Shown here piece by piece: positions 36,901-43,019 of a DNA stretch of 64,000 nt. The stretch's first letter is position 1; the number at the start of each line of letters is the position of its first letter. The stretch lies in assembly GCA_022414725.1 (NCBI GenBank), contig CM039462.1:130597262-130661261 (forward strand), in the 5' to 3' direction. The stretch comes from Microglena sp. YARC. Its lineage: Eukaryota > Chlorophyta > Chlorophyceae > Chlamydomonadales > Chlamydomonadaceae. The notes beneath the pieces were generated by a model. The model made no database searches. It was given only the letters and a program-made list of their open reading frames with translations, and had not been told where the DNA came from. A program made the translations under genes and the position numbers.

Positions 36901-39068
36901 TCTCAGTGCTGCAATCCCAATCTCAGTGCTGCAATCCCAATCTCAGTGCTGCAATCCCAATCTCAGTGCTGAAATCCCAATCCCAGTGCTCCAATCCCAA
37001 TCTCAATTCCAATCTCAGTGAACTTGATGGTGGACAGTGCACCATTCCCAATCTCAGTGCTCAAATCCCAATCCAAATTCCAATCTCAGTGAGCTTGATG
37101 GTGGACAGTGCACCAATCCCAATTTAAATCCCAATTCCAATTCCAATAACAGTGCTCCAATCCCAATTCTAATCTCAGTGAGCTTGATGGTGGACGGTGC
37201 TCCAATGCGGACGGTGCGAAGCCCATTGAGGAGGTATCCATAGCTGACCTCTTGAACTATCATCAGGATGGCTTGAGCTCAAAGATGCAGGACTCAGCAA
37301 CCACAAGAAATCGGCAGCACAACACACGCCTAGGAGGTCAATTTCTGCCTCGTACATAGTGGGCCAGCACCTGCTGAGCGATGGTGAGGGGATGGACGCT
37401 GAGGACATGATCCAAAGGAGTGAGACTTTGTCTCAGGTTGCACTGAGCATGAAAGGCGTTGTGTCGCAGCAGGCTGTGGAGGAGGCCATGCAGGCTTTGA
37501 GGAGTAACATGGAGGAGGTGCGGTATTAGTGTCATTTGTTGCTATGGTGCTGGTGATGATGGTGGTAGTGGTGTTGATGAGAGTATGCACAATGCATTGT
37601 AGACCAGAGGGAGATAGATAGGGGTATTTGATAAGTTGGAATTTTACCCCTTTCTTTGCAGTAACTTGCTTGAGCTTCTGATAGAGTACTTCCTATCTGG
37701 ACCAAGAGTCACAACACAAAGCTTTCAACATTGAAAACATTTACGCAGGAGATTGGTAAACATTTTTACAATTAAACGATTGCACAGCTTCTCGCCTGTT
37801 CGTTTGGTCGAGTCGGTATCTCCCACTGCCCAGAAGTGCTCCTACTCTTTTGTAGGAGTGGCAACACCATTTGAACTAAATCCTTGGTGCTGCTGGTTTG
37901 TGTAGGGAGACTCACCTCCTGGGGTGAAATACCTTTTACAACTAAAAACAAACTCTCTGCTCAACTGCTATGACTCTTGCCAAGCCAATTGTGCCAAGCC
38001 AAGCCACTGGCCTTGAATCCTGGTAAGTCAATGAATTCAACAGTCATTCATCTGTCTCTTTTTGGCTATCCACCACACTCAATGCATTCATACAACACAC
38101 TAGTTATACACTGCACTCACTTTAGTTGCACACTTGGTTACACGGCTCAAGCCTTCTGGCTGCCCGCTGTCTTACTTCGGCAGTTACAAAAGCAATAGTT
38201 ACACACTGCACTTGCTTTAAGTCGCAGGCTTTGGTCAGCCAGGCATTCATTGAGCAGCTGATGGAGAATCGCCGTCTTTGGCAGTTATTACAAAAGCAAT
38301 AGTAACACACTGCACTCGTTTTGACTCGCAGGCCTTGGTCAGCCAGGCAGTCGTTGAGCAGCTGACGGAGAATCGCTACATGGCCTTGCAGCGCATGATG
38401 GCCTTCATGACTATGTTCCATGCAATGGCCAGGAGTGTCGCCAATCTATGGCCTCTGACGTTTGATATCAGCCGATCACAGAGCGGTCTCCGCATTGCCA
38501 CCACCGCAGCACCCGCCACAGCCTCAGACCTTGAGAGGTATGATTACGTTGTTGTTTCCTAGATGTGAACCTGAAACCCTAAACCTCTACACCACCTGCA
38601 GAATCATGGTTGAGATCTGAACCCCAAACCTGTACACCACCTGCAGAACCGTGGTGGAGATCTGAACCTGGAACCCTAAACCTCTACACCACCTGCAGAA
38701 TCGTGGTAGAGATCTGAACCCCGAACCTGTACACCACCTCCAGGATCATGGTTGAGATCTAAACTTGAAACCCTAAACCTCTACACCATGTGCAGAACCA
38801 TGGTGGATATCTGAACCCTAAACCTGTACACCACCTGCAGAACCGTGGTGGAGATCTGAACCTGGAACCCTAAACCTCTACACCACCTGCAGAATCGTGG
38901 TGGAGATCTGAACCCTAAACCTGTGCACCACCTCCAAAATCTTCGTGGAGACCTAAACCTGAAACCCTAAACCTGTACACCACCTGCAGAACCATGGTGG
39001 AGATCTATGGTGGCGAACTTTTGGAGCAAGAGAAACTGAGGCGACTGCACCGTCACAACAAGAAGTAG
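12403..39068 (+). CDS. giant membrane protein with class II GATase and SIS domains (GlmS-like), >30 exons
   Basis: Exons with consistent phase: 13074-13606, 14504-14805, 15864-15967, 17199-17318, 17832-18007, 18615-18741, 19251-19420, 20058-20182, 20596-20680, 21409-21557, 22324-22537, 23191-23239, 24542-24652, 25292-25398, 25884-26043, 26992-27170, 27819-27902, 28317-28437, 29349-29513, 29866-30025, 30238-30360, 30747-30866, 31888-31968, 32404-32639, 33267-33377, 34090-34251, 34728-34878, 35636-35930, 37267-37517, 38332-38537, 38990-39068 (stop 39066-39068). The order is membrane segments, glutamine amidotransferase, SIS sugar-isomerase, then a long conserved-looking half and a Ser/Pro-rich tail. 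GlmS joins the same two catalytic domains to make glucosamine-6-phosphate; large fungal-type proteins combine them with membrane segments, but their reaction is not known to me. The 5' end and the exon before 35636-37267 are not resolved. Some exons carry single-base frameshifts. Confidence 0.85.
13074..13606 (+). CDS. exon: membrane segments and start of the GATase domain
   Basis: A continuous open exon. The first two thirds contain hydrophobic helices (ILSTLLALLLSG, then FYPMALQLGALSAAWLVALS). After that comes TTFFCGNLGMLIAG, which aligns with the CGIxG start of class II amidotransferases, where the cysteine is the nucleophile. The exon ends RVLRTQ at donor GTAGCC, and the last bases (CTTCGGACACAG plus GTAGC) are repeated about seven times in the intron that follows. 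Confidence 0.7.
13607..13910 (+). repeat. splice-donor-derived array, (C)n TTCTTCGGACACAGGTAGC
   Basis: Seven or so copies of the exon's last ~13 bases plus the 5' splice site, separated by poly-C runs of 10-40 bases. Each copy retains CAG|GTAG and is a potential alternative donor. Confidence 0.85.
14200..14470 (+). repeat. 40-bp minisatellite before exon 14504
   Basis: Five to seven units of ACATCTAGGCTGAGTGTTCA followed by CACATCCAAGCTCACCACGC. The real intron end carries a degenerate version (ACATTCAAGTTGAGTGCTCTACCC), so the array appears to grow from the 3' splice region. Confidence 0.85.
14504..14805 (+). CDS. exon: GATase core, GHTRFATSS motif
   Basis: Reads RGAQSGGVVAM (counterpart of the RGYDSAG glutamine-binding segment), a low-complexity insert, then FCGHTRFATSSIATESESHP, the class II GATase H-T-R-F/Y-A-T signature with the following HPH. 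It begins in phase 0 after CAG and ends HPHQ+TG, which joins in phase to the exon at 15864. Confidence 0.88.
14986..15300. repeat. AT-rich region with a ~155-bp palindrome
   Basis: Includes (TA)n runs and, at about 15142-15300, a near-perfect inverted repeat: GTAACAATTTCAATATC at the left end and GATATTGAAATTGTTAC at the right, with nested TATAGATACAATTTCTATAT arms. The flank GGTGTCCTTAACTTCACGTC (15096) recurs at 42689, marking a dispersed element. Confidence 0.8.
15660..16090 (+). repeat. three copies of GATase exon 4, only the middle one spliceable
   Basis: Copies at about 15676-15775, 15864-15967 and 16018-16085. All contain GTTGG(C)AGTGAGCAGC and TTCGACAGGATGA-type sequence. Only the middle copy has an acceptor (TAG at 15861-15863), an uninterrupted frame and a donor (GGTGAAG). 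The first lacks the HNG end; the third has an in-frame stop and an altered donor. Confidence 0.85.
15864..15967 (+). CDS. exon: GATase, ...WITHNG
   Basis: Encodes TPETTEGIWRVESVGSEQ then RLVRQDETFGLWITHNG, ending inside the HNGD glutamine-site motif; the next exon supplies DFDF. Length 104 fits phase 2 in and phase 1 out. THNGDFDF is the segment that binds glutamine in class II amidotransferases. Confidence 0.9.
16190..16865 (+). repeat. TTTAACCTGCATGCATGTAA-(CA)n array
   Basis: About 18 units in which a fixed ~22-bp block (AACCTGCATGCATGTAACAC) alternates with CA microsatellites of varying length. TGCATGCA is an 8-bp palindrome. Frames are open on both strands but are low complexity. Confidence 0.9.
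16864..17198 (+). repeat. 47-bp splice-acceptor array before exon 17199
   Basis: Six to seven near-identical units of GTGACTAGCATGCTTGTAAC, ACATAATCGCACCTGTCCTC and ACTGCAG. Each unit carries pyrimidine-rich CACCTGTCCTCACTGCAG|GTGAC, identical to the true intron end and first five exon bases (GTGACTTTGAC). Confidence 0.92.
17199..18007 (+). CDS. exons 17199-17318 and 17832-18007 of the GATase domain
   Basis: Exon 17199-17318 reads GDFDFCNLLGQYRTHHDVEH and ends CDSAMVAG; exon 17832-18007 reads GMMEYLRTQGRFYASLRLAF. In class II amidotransferases this region follows the HNG glutamine-binding motif. A GTTG-rich, TTGGTTGATTGG-repetitive intron lies between them. Confidence 0.85.
18330..18612 (+). 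repeat. ACTTGACCTTGGCAATTG minisatellite before exon 18615
   Basis: Short units (GACACTTGACCTTGGCAATT and GACATTGGCACTT) in about 15-20 copies fill the last 280 bp of the intron. Confidence 0.88.
18615..22537 (+). CDS. exons completing the GATase domain (18615 to 22537)
   Basis: Exons 18615-18741, 19251-19420, 20058-20182, 20596-20680, 21409-21557 and 22324-22537 join in phase throughout. Recognisable parts are KGSFGLAVTCTLDTDK, then AWGQPMTLGFNFEHKTILYS (the second-half beta strands of GATase_2, where GlmS has 'G..S...A..GSPL..G....E....S'), and MRVDMDEGGGEVMLLQL. The segment ELAALMEKEMLAWLSDVRDL at 18615 is probably helical and is an insertion relative to bacterial GlmS. Confidence 0.82.
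20264..20560. repeat. CT/CA-rich low-complexity intron
   Basis: Repeated CACCTACACCTGC and TCTCCCCCTACACCTGCC units with CA runs. Open frames here are compositional. Confidence 0.7.
20976..21183. mobile_element. candidate MITE family 3 (CAGGGATATTTTTCCCGC)
   Basis: Starts CAGGGATATTTTTCCCGC, ends GCTGTCCCTG, and contains GCGATCGCTAG and repeated GCTATAAAA words. Related starts occur at about 58287 (CAGGGCTTTTTCCCCGC ... ATCGCTAGATTTTAACCCCG) and 62260. No convincing duplication flanks it, so its ends are tentative. Confidence 0.45.
22548..22710. mobile_element. hAT-like MITE with perfect 8-bp TSD beside a splice donor
   Basis: A 163-bp element starting CAGGGATATTTGTTTT and ending AAAAAACAATCCCTG. 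It is flanked on both sides by AGGTAGAT (22540-22547 and 22711-22718), an exact 8-bp target-site duplication. It lies ten bases into the intron that follows exon 22324-22537; the donor GTAGGTAGAT is intact and the duplication sits within it. Confidence 0.82.
22815..22968. mobile_element. MITE family 1, copy B
   Basis: TAGGGAACGACAATATGATA at the left and ATATGCCGGTCCCTA at the right; the interior has CATATGAT words and shares GCAGTCTGACT and TCGCCTTTGGTCAAAATCAT with copy D. The flanks do not give a clean duplication. Confidence 0.7.
23191..25398 (+). CDS. linker exons 23191-23239, 24542-24652, 25292-25398
   Basis: They connect the GATase and SIS domains, in phase: LKASYEVPALEAFVKQ, ERIVNLVGNKYIKFQGKAAL and DTPRVLNDLRESWNTATS. 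They are predicted to be helical. No catalytic motif is seen. The start of the third exon is duplicated at about 25012-25078. Confidence 0.78.
23262..23432 (-). repeat. tRNA-derived SINE, copy 3
   Basis: On the minus strand: TTGGCTCAATGGTAGAGCTC (A-box-like), GGGGTTTGAAACCC (B-box-like), then the shared body (GTCCAGGTGAAGTAGCAGCC, ACGCCCCACCAGGCGTTA). It matches the plus-strand copies at 30880 and 48590. Confidence 0.7.
24990..25291 (+). repeat. duplicated acceptor and exon start, with CAACCA-rich intron
   Basis: AGACACTCCTTGTGTGCTGA (25011) and AGACACTCCTCGTGTGCTGA (25291) are copies of the same 3' splice site and exon start; the flanking AACCAACCACCTTCCACCA and poly-C/CA tracts are duplicated too. 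The first copy diverges after ~45 bases and lacks a donor. Confidence 0.85.
25884..28437 (+). CDS. SIS (phosphosugar isomerase) domain exons
   Basis: Exons 25884-26043, 26992-27170, 27819-27902 and 28317-28437. They read LWLAEQAANDLRLVFPFLKV and LSANKIIS, then VLGNSRGKIPVPGSAF, then CLSVSQSGQTFPTIHA, TRILNALMPGRVYVMTGQ, VDTKMALVIGQRFTAESSF and PPTVVAIAMHQCLTELI. SQSGQT matches the SIS consensus S-Q/N-S-G-E/K-T that binds the sugar phosphate. The pieces lie in different frames inside exons 25884 and 26992, implying at least three single-base indels; 27819 also seems to lack one G (an upstream copy at 27609 reads AAGGTCGAC). Confidence 0.75.
26140..26985 (+). repeat. CATCCACC minisatellite carrying the intron's 3' region
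   Basis: Runs of CATCCACC/CATTCATC interrupted every ~130-150 bp by TTACCTGTTAAGGCTACCCC followed by ATCTGCTCATCCTCTTTA. The last such block (CTACCCCATCTGCTCCATCC, then TCTTTCTATCTGCAG) is the true 3' splice region, so its pyrimidine tract has been copied four to five times. Confidence 0.88.
27171..27440 (+). repeat. donor-side array after SIS exon 26992-27170
   Basis: Eight to nine ~30-bp units GTGTACGTGATGACTGGGCA then TGTGCGCCAG. The exon itself ends GTGTACGTGATGACTGGTCAG|GTAAGCCAGGG, so the array consists of copies of the exon end and splice site. Confidence 0.88.
27608..27836 (+). repeat. CCCCCTGCC array bounded by copies of the next exon start
   Basis: GGTCGACATCAAAATGCCCC (27610) and AGTCGACACCAAAATGGCAT (27818) bracket a CTGCCCCCT-type array. 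The left copy is a truncated duplicate of the acceptor and first exon bases. Confidence 0.75.
28490..28830 (+). repeat. ~180-bp direct duplication in intron
   Basis: CATGGATGATTCGTGCAT and the following ~120 bp (ending ACTGTTTACAACTCTCTTT) occur at about 28518 and 28702 with scattered differences. Confidence 0.7.
29349..34251 (+). CDS. exons of the C-terminal conserved half
   Basis: Ten exons joined in phase. They include GITPDQLLDLRIVRDS, GVGLDGESFPSSHYRDLRDT, the hydrophobic ATVFAGWPILYSITYGIC, LYMFLPWVYASLLRLLQG followed by KRTVVICDVPFVHQ (possible membrane segment and strand), ITETYVSKLWALSYGMASLD, DHFVHRFTHRVVRGLLIAVG, MGGAAEVVSVGSNPFHPKTA and a basic/serine-rich AGTSMKKRPSRASSWLKD. This resembles a second SIS-like or regulatory unit, but no catalytic motif could be assigned. 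Confidence 0.78.
29490..29640 (+). repeat. three copies of a 5' splice region
   Basis: GTGCGTGACTC|GTAAGTGTGACTC occurs at the exon end (29513), again at 29572 (GTGCGTGACTCGTAAGTGTG) and in degenerate form at 29620 (GTGGGTGACTGATAAG). The unit is ~60 bp. Confidence 0.85.
29755..29870 (+). repeat. duplicated 3' splice region before exon 29866
   Basis: TTTTCAGGTTCATTGAC at 29758 and CTATCAGGTTCATTGAC at 29859, with intervening (T)TCATTGACACTGCTATCA words. Both have CAG|GTTCATTGAC. Confidence 0.75.
30050..30236 (+). repeat. CACCAC/CATCAT trinucleotide-rich intron
   Basis: Imperfect ACCACCATCACCAAC repeats between donor 30026 and acceptor 30237; the Thr/His-rich open frames are compositional. 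Confidence 0.85.
30869..31062 (+). repeat. tRNA-derived SINE, copy 1
   Basis: TGGCTAAATGGTTGAGCTCC (A-box region), GCGGTTTGAATCCC (B box), then a body shared with the other copies (GTCATGGTAGCTTTGTCCA, AGTAAAGTAGCAGCCC, ACCTTACCAGGCGGTATC). GTGCACC lies on both sides (30869-30875 and 31056-31062), a likely 7-bp duplication that overlaps the end of exon 30747-30866. Confidence 0.72.
31285..31500 (+). repeat. 62-bp minisatellite, four units
   Basis: Units of CCTGCCTTCCCAGCTGTGAT, GATATTATGTAATGGTATCT and TGATCATATTTGAA. Confidence 0.88.
31888..32220 (+). repeat. exon end with four in-phase 5' splice sites, 84 bp apart
   Basis: Exon 31888-31968 ends GGAGGTAGCCCACAG|GTAAGC. The block GGAATGGCCAGTTTGGATGT through the donor and following intron repeats, giving donors after 31968, 32052, 32136 and 32220. 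The unit is 84 bp (28 codons) and the frame is open through all four. Use of a later donor would insert one to three copies of a 28-residue repeat. Confidence 0.9.
32765..33155 (+). repeat. CTAGACCATATCAGCAGCCC array
   Basis: Five ~90-bp units containing CTACTGGCCTTGTCTCCCC, TAGACCATATCAGCAGCCCG and a CCCACCC tract. Each has a pyrimidine-rich CCCCTAG that could act as a 3' splice site. The source exon was not identified with certainty. Confidence 0.8.
33535..33785 (+). repeat. CCCTATCACCCCACATT minisatellite
   Basis: About 14 units of 17-18 bp between exons 33267-33377 and 34090-34251. The proline/histidine-rich frames are compositional. Confidence 0.88.
34195..34345 (+). repeat. duplicated exon end and donor
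   Basis: CTTCAAACCAAAGCTCTCGG to GAATCTGG|GTAAGGATTTTTGCC (34203-34266) is repeated at 34286-34348 (GAATCTGGGTACGTACTTTTGCC), and weakly again near 34425. Confidence 0.85.
34728..39068 (+). CDS. tail exons of the GATase/SIS gene
   Basis: Exons 34728-34878 (YAPPAFNTKSMNPNQLWAER), 35636-35930 (Ser/Pro-rich, ASSMSSSQPTVGVSVDRVAS), 37267-37517 (RRSISASYIVGQHLLSDGEG, then AVEEAMQALRSNMEE), 38332-38537 (ALVSQAVVEQLTENRYMALQ, hydrophobic-helical) and 38990-39068 (TMVEIYGGELLEQEKLRRLH, stop). Phases fit from 37267 on. The junction between 35930 and 37267 is unresolved: an exon near 37190-37245 starting at TCTCAG|TGAGCTTGATGGTGG is possible. The tail looks largely disordered and phosphorylatable, but no specific motif proves this. 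Confidence 0.72.
35405..35740 (+). repeat. duplicated acceptor and exon start (ASSMSS...)
   Basis: GCATCCAGTATGAGCAGC with ~100 following bases occurs at 35412 and 35636. The flanks ACATCACATCTGCAATGCAC and GAACCCTTTGA are duplicated too. The first copy is interrupted by a T-rich insertion and lacks the long exon body. Confidence 0.8.
36285..37200 (+). repeat. AATCTCAGTGCTCCAATCCC array
   Basis: About 40 units of 18 bp (CAATCCCAATCTCAGTGC), with GTGAGCTTGATGGTGGACAG blocks at intervals. The block near 37178 (TCTCAGTGAGCTTGATGGTG) may be the source 3' splice site. Confidence 0.88.
37790..37965 (+). repeat. dispersed repeat pair (with 42370-42535)
   Basis: GTTTGGTCGAGTCGGTATCT ... TTGTAGGAGTGGCAACACCA ... 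GGGAGACTCACCTCCTGGGG, matched in the same order and orientation at 42370-42535 with about 75-80% identity by eye. Confidence 0.65.
38170..38345 (+). repeat. duplicated 3' splice region before exon 38332
   Basis: AGTTACACACTGCACTTGCT to CGCAG|GCTTTGGTCAGCCAGGC to GAGAATCGCC (38198-38275) duplicates the true 38300-38376 region; the first copy stops after ~50 exon bases. Confidence 0.85.
38580..38990 (+). repeat. 3' splice-site array before the last exon
   Basis: Eight or so ~50-bp units (CTGAACCCTAAACCTGTACA, CCACCTGCAGAACCGTGGTG, GAGAT). The true junction is CACCTGCAG|AACCATGGTGGAGATCTATGG; each unit carries CACCTGCAG|AAYCRTGGTGGAGATCTGAAC, and TGA in place of TATGG would stop translation. 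Confidence 0.92.
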
Positions 39069-39394
39069 TTCGGAACAGATAGGGCATGGCTGTGTTGGGA
39101 GCCATGCATAACAAGTCAACAGCAACAGGTTTGGTCAAAGTGTCAGAGTGCTTCAGGAGGATCCCCAGCTCTGCTGCCTGAAACGCAATCTATTGTATAG
39201 CCTGCGTCCTGGACGCAACAAACCTTCCTTCTGGTCAATGGACCCTCCCCACGTTGCGTCCTGGGACGCAACAGACCCTGCAACATTGCGTCTGCGACGG
39301 AGGAGGAGGAGCCGTCCAAAAGAACCCTATTTGGGAGATAACATACTGTGTTGGAAAATATAAATTGGAAATAAATGAAAATTTGAAACTGCTT

Positions 39395-40030
39395 TTCTAG
39401 TTTGAATGATATTATGCTATCTGAAGTGCCTGCATATCCCTGGAGATAATATGGTTTCTGGATCATATCTAAACTGCCTGCATATCCCTAGAGATATTAT
39501 GCTATCTGGATCATATCTAAACTGCCTGCATATCCCTGGATATATTATGGTTTCTGGATCATATCTAAACTGCCTACATATCCCTGGAGATATTATGGTT
39601 TCTGGATCATATCTAAACTGCCTGCATATCCCTGGAGATATTATGGTTTCTGGATCATATCTAAACTACCTGCATATCCCTGGAGATATTATGGTTTCTG
39701 GATCATATCTGAAGTGCCTGCATAGCTCTGGAGATATTACGGTTTCTGGATCATATCTAAACTGCCTGCATATCCCTGGAGATATTATGGTTTCTGGATC
39801 ATATCTGAAGTGCCTGCATAGCTCTGGAGATACTACGGTTTCTGGATCATATCTAAACTGCCTGCATATCCCTGGAGATATTATGGTTTCTGGATCATAT
39901 CTAAACTGCCTGCATATCCCTGGAGATATTATGGTTTCTGGATCATATCTAAACTGCCTGCATATCCCTGGAGATATTATGGTTTCTGGATCATATCTGA
40001 AGTGCCTGCATAGCCCTGGAGCTAGTACGC
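39395..40030 (+). repeat. 48-bp minisatellite, ~13 units
   Basis: Units of CTAAACTGCCTGCATATCCC, TGGAGATATTATGGTTTCTG and GATCATAT. A 210-codon frame is open because 48 is a multiple of three. It lies ~330 bp after the stop of the GATase/SIS gene. Confidence 0.92.
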
Positions 40031-40107
40031 CATTGTAGAATTAAATTAACTCTGCAAAACGATTGTTTGGTGTCCACTACACCAATGCTTTTTATTTTAA
40101 AGCCTTT

Positions 40108-40155
40108 CCTATCAAGGGCTTGGGCAAGTCTCTTTAGCCTATTTGGCCTACCCCT
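40108..40155 (+). repeat. dispersed short repeat 'GCCTATTTGGCTACC', copy
   Basis: GGGCAAGTCTCTTTAGCCTA then TTTGGCCTACCCCTGGAATG, one of the best-preserved copies. Confidence 0.65.
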
Positions 40156-40292
40156 GGAATGTTACATATAAACATGCCATCTGAGTCATGACAACTTAAT
40201 GGTGTGGTCTAGTGAGTCATTGTATATGATGTTACTGTACAATGTACTACCCTATGCCACCACAAATATTGGTGCCATCACACGCTACTTGT

Positions 40293-40477
40293 AACATTAC
40301 ATTACATTACATGTTAAAGTCTACTTGACACCGCGAGGGTGTATGAGACTCTGTGCTTTAAACAAAAAGAAAAAGCACCCACAAAGCAAAAAAACCCATT
40401 ACATCAGGGGTGTGTCGAGGACAAACAAACCAAACTCCCAACCACCGTTTTGGTGGCGTAGGTATTAAACCCCTTAG
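40293..40477 (-). mobile_element. LINE copy 2, 3' part (3'UTR and TAATG tail)
   Basis: On the minus strand: AAGGGGTTTAATACCTACGC ... GACTTTAACATGTAATGTAATGT. It is the 3' end of the minus-oriented LINE fragment whose 5' part is 41146-41695; the two are split by the plus-strand insertion. Confidence 0.8.
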
Positions 40478-41145
40478 ATCAGATTCGTTCTATAGCACAG
40501 TTTATAATGGGTTCCCATTGGCTGAACACAGAAAGAATGAGGGTGGTGGATAGAGCACACATCCCTCGCTCAATGAGACACTGTCAAATGTGTGGGTTCC
40601 AAAAACCTGAGGATGAAATGCATATGTTTGAGTGCCTTTTATAATGATATTCGCCTCCGCTACCAGAAGCTGTTTACAGATATTTATAGGCATGTCCATG
40701 AGGATACCAACTTAACCGTATGGAATGTGGAATTCTGCGATTCCACATTCAGAACCTTTATGAATGGAAATGGCACTAAGTCTTTTTGGAGCAACCTAGC
40801 CGACTATCTTTCTACTTGTAGAAGAGCAAGACAGGAAGCCCTGGACTGCTTAGTGGCACCGTAATTTATCATCCCTTTTTTTCTTCTTCTTGTGACTTCT
40901 CATTTGTTAGCTTCTTACCTCCGCCACTGTAAGTGGTTGAGATCTGGGTCCGGCTCTAAGGGGTTTAATACCTACGCCACCAAAACGGTGGTTGGGAGTT
41001 TGGTTTGTTTGTCCTCGACACACACCTGATGTAATGGGGTTTTTTGCTTTGTGGGTGCTTTTTCTTTTTGTTTAAAGCACAGAGTCTCATACACCCTCGC
41101 GGTGTCAAGTAGACTTTAACATGTAATGTAATGTAATGTAATGTA
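40478..41145 (+). mobile_element. LINE copy 1, 5'-truncated, inserted in copy 2
   Basis: Encodes the C-terminal end of a non-LTR reverse transcriptase: MGSHWLNTERMRVVDR, RSMRHCQMCGF with downstream HMFEC (zinc-knuckle-like C-x2-C...H-x4-C), and FTDIYRHVHED, with one frameshift at 40636 relative to copy 2. A 3'UTR and a (TAATG)n tail ending near 41145 follow. There is no full-length ORF, so it is immobile. Confidence 0.82.
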
Positions 41146-41695
41146 AGAGCAGGACCCAGATCTCAACCACTTACAGTGGCGGAGGTAAGAAGCTAACAAA
41201 TGAGAAGTCTCAAGAAGAAAAAAAAGGGATGATAAATTACGGTGCCACTAAGCAGTCCAGGGCTTCCTGTCTTGCTCTTCTACAAGTAGAAAGATAGTCG
41301 GCTAGGTTGCTCCAAAAAGACTTAGTGCCATTTCCATTCATAAAGGTTCTGAATGTGGAATCGCAGAATTCCACATTCCATACGGTTAAGTCGGTATCCT
41401 CATGGACATGCCTATAAATATCTGTAAACAGATTCTGGTAGCGGAGGCGAATATCATTATAAAAAGGGCACTCAAACATATGCATTTCATCCTCAGTTTT
41501 TTGGAACCCACACATTTGACAGTGTCTCATTGAGCGAGGGATGTGTGCTCTATCCACCACCCTCATTCTTTCTGTGTTCAGCCAATGGGAACCCATTCTA
41601 AACTGTGCTATAGAACGAATCTGATCCTGCTTATGTAAGGCGGATGTAAAGGGAATCAAGCCATTCTCATCATTGCTGTTGGCTGCGAACCATTT
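41146..41695 (-). mobile_element. LINE copy 2, coding part (RT C-terminus)
   Basis: Minus-strand open frame 41237-41659 of 140 codons with HCQMCGFQKTEDEMHMFECP (C-C-H-C knuckle) and FTDIYRHVHEDTDLTVWNVE. Typical of the 3' end of non-LTR retrotransposon polyproteins; the palm domain with the catalytic aspartates is missing because of 5' truncation. It is nearly identical to copy 1, so both are young. Confidence 0.82.
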
Positions 41696-41911
41696 TTAGT
41701 ATCGGAGGCGTTGGTATGGTTGGTATCGGAGGCGTTGGCATGGTTGGTATCGGAGGCATATTACACAAATGTTCACTACAAATATCTGCCACCAAAATGG
41801 GTGCTTGTAACAGATATGTTCAATCGGCGTTCAATACAATACAAACAATTGCATTCCTCATTTCCTCCCTCGGAGTCTTTCCCCTTATATCATCCGCCAG
41901 CATAATATGAG

Positions 41912-42085
41912 TAGGGATAGGCAATATGATATTATGTCGTCATATGATGTCATACGATGCCGGAGGTCTGATTGGGTAACTTTGGCCTACGACATCATAT
42001 CATATGATACTAAATCATATGATATTTGTATGATATCATACAAATACTCGTCTTTGGTCAGCATCATATAATTTGCCGGTCCCTA
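41912..42085. mobile_element. MITE family 1, copy C (8-bp TSD, one mismatch)
   Basis: TAGGGATAGGCAATATGATA at the left and ATTTGCCGGTCCCTA at the right, interior of CATATGATATC palindromes. Flanks AATATGAG (41904-41911) and AATATAAG (42086-42093) match at seven of eight positions. Confidence 0.8.
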
Positions 42086-42369
42086 AATATAAGGGCTCTG
42101 GATTCAGGGCAGGACATCTTTCCGGATTCAGGGCAGGACATCTTTTCAACGCGGTTCAACATGAAGTAATTTTCTTCCCCTGTCAGTTCGTTTCGTTCCA
42201 ATGAAGGGCGCCTGATGGTGAGTCCCGAAAGAAATGAAATTAATTCCGAATTCAATGGATTGTATCCCCTGTCAGTTCGTTTCGTTCCAACCTTCGAGAA
42301 GTAATCCCCACAGGACTATGGGTGCTCATGCTCATTGTCTGCCGTGATCAACAGGGGTAGTGGTGAATG

Positions 42370-42535
42370 TTCGTTTGGTCGTGGGTTGGTATCTCTCAAG
42401 TGCGCCTACTCTGCATATTGTAGGAGGGGCACCACCATTCGAACTGAATCCTCCGTGTCGCTGTTTTGTGTCGGGAGACCCACCCCCTGGGGTAAAAGTC
42501 CTTTCACAACTTAAAAAAATGCACTCCTACACTGC
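42370..42535 (+). repeat. dispersed repeat pair, second copy
   Basis: Counterpart of 37790-37965. No ends or duplications could be defined. Confidence 0.6.
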
Positions 42536-43019
42536 TCTACCATGTGGCTTTGAACCCTTTTGGTGTGCTCCCTCGTTGCCATGGCTATCGCATCGTGGGA
42601 CTTCTAATTGGATGGCCGAGAGCAGGCCAGGTATTCATATTACAATGTGACAATGGTGACTACTGCTAGTTCCGGCATTCGCAGTGGTGTCCTTAACTTC
42701 ACGTCCTGAAGTGGCACATTACTCGGATGTAACCATTTCAATAACAATGAGACAGTTCTTGTTCTATATCGCTCTACCATAATCCGCTTCAGGTTTCTCA
42801 TGTACATACAGCCAATCATCGGCGAACAAAAAAACAATTATCTAAGCAAACTACCGCATGAATTCTCACTAGGTGGAAACAGGTTGAGTGGCAATCCAGC
42901 TGCCTCGTAGCTTTTATTTTCAGCTAAAAACAGTAGCTTCTAGGCAGCTCCCTGAAGCAGCCACTGGGGCAAGCCTCAATATGGCAACAATACAGGACAT
43001 CTGGTGTTCTGGTGGTGTC

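Noticed and set aside
38580..38990. interstitial telomere (CCCTAAACC-type) tract
   Set aside because: CCCTAAACC words occur inside a ~50-bp unit that also contains a splice acceptor; there are no pure heptamer runs.
39406..40038. 210-codon frame of 16-residue repeats (LNCLHIPGDIMVSGSY)
   Set aside because: The 48-bp satellite unit is a multiple of three without stops, so an open frame is automatic. No splice context and non-coding composition.
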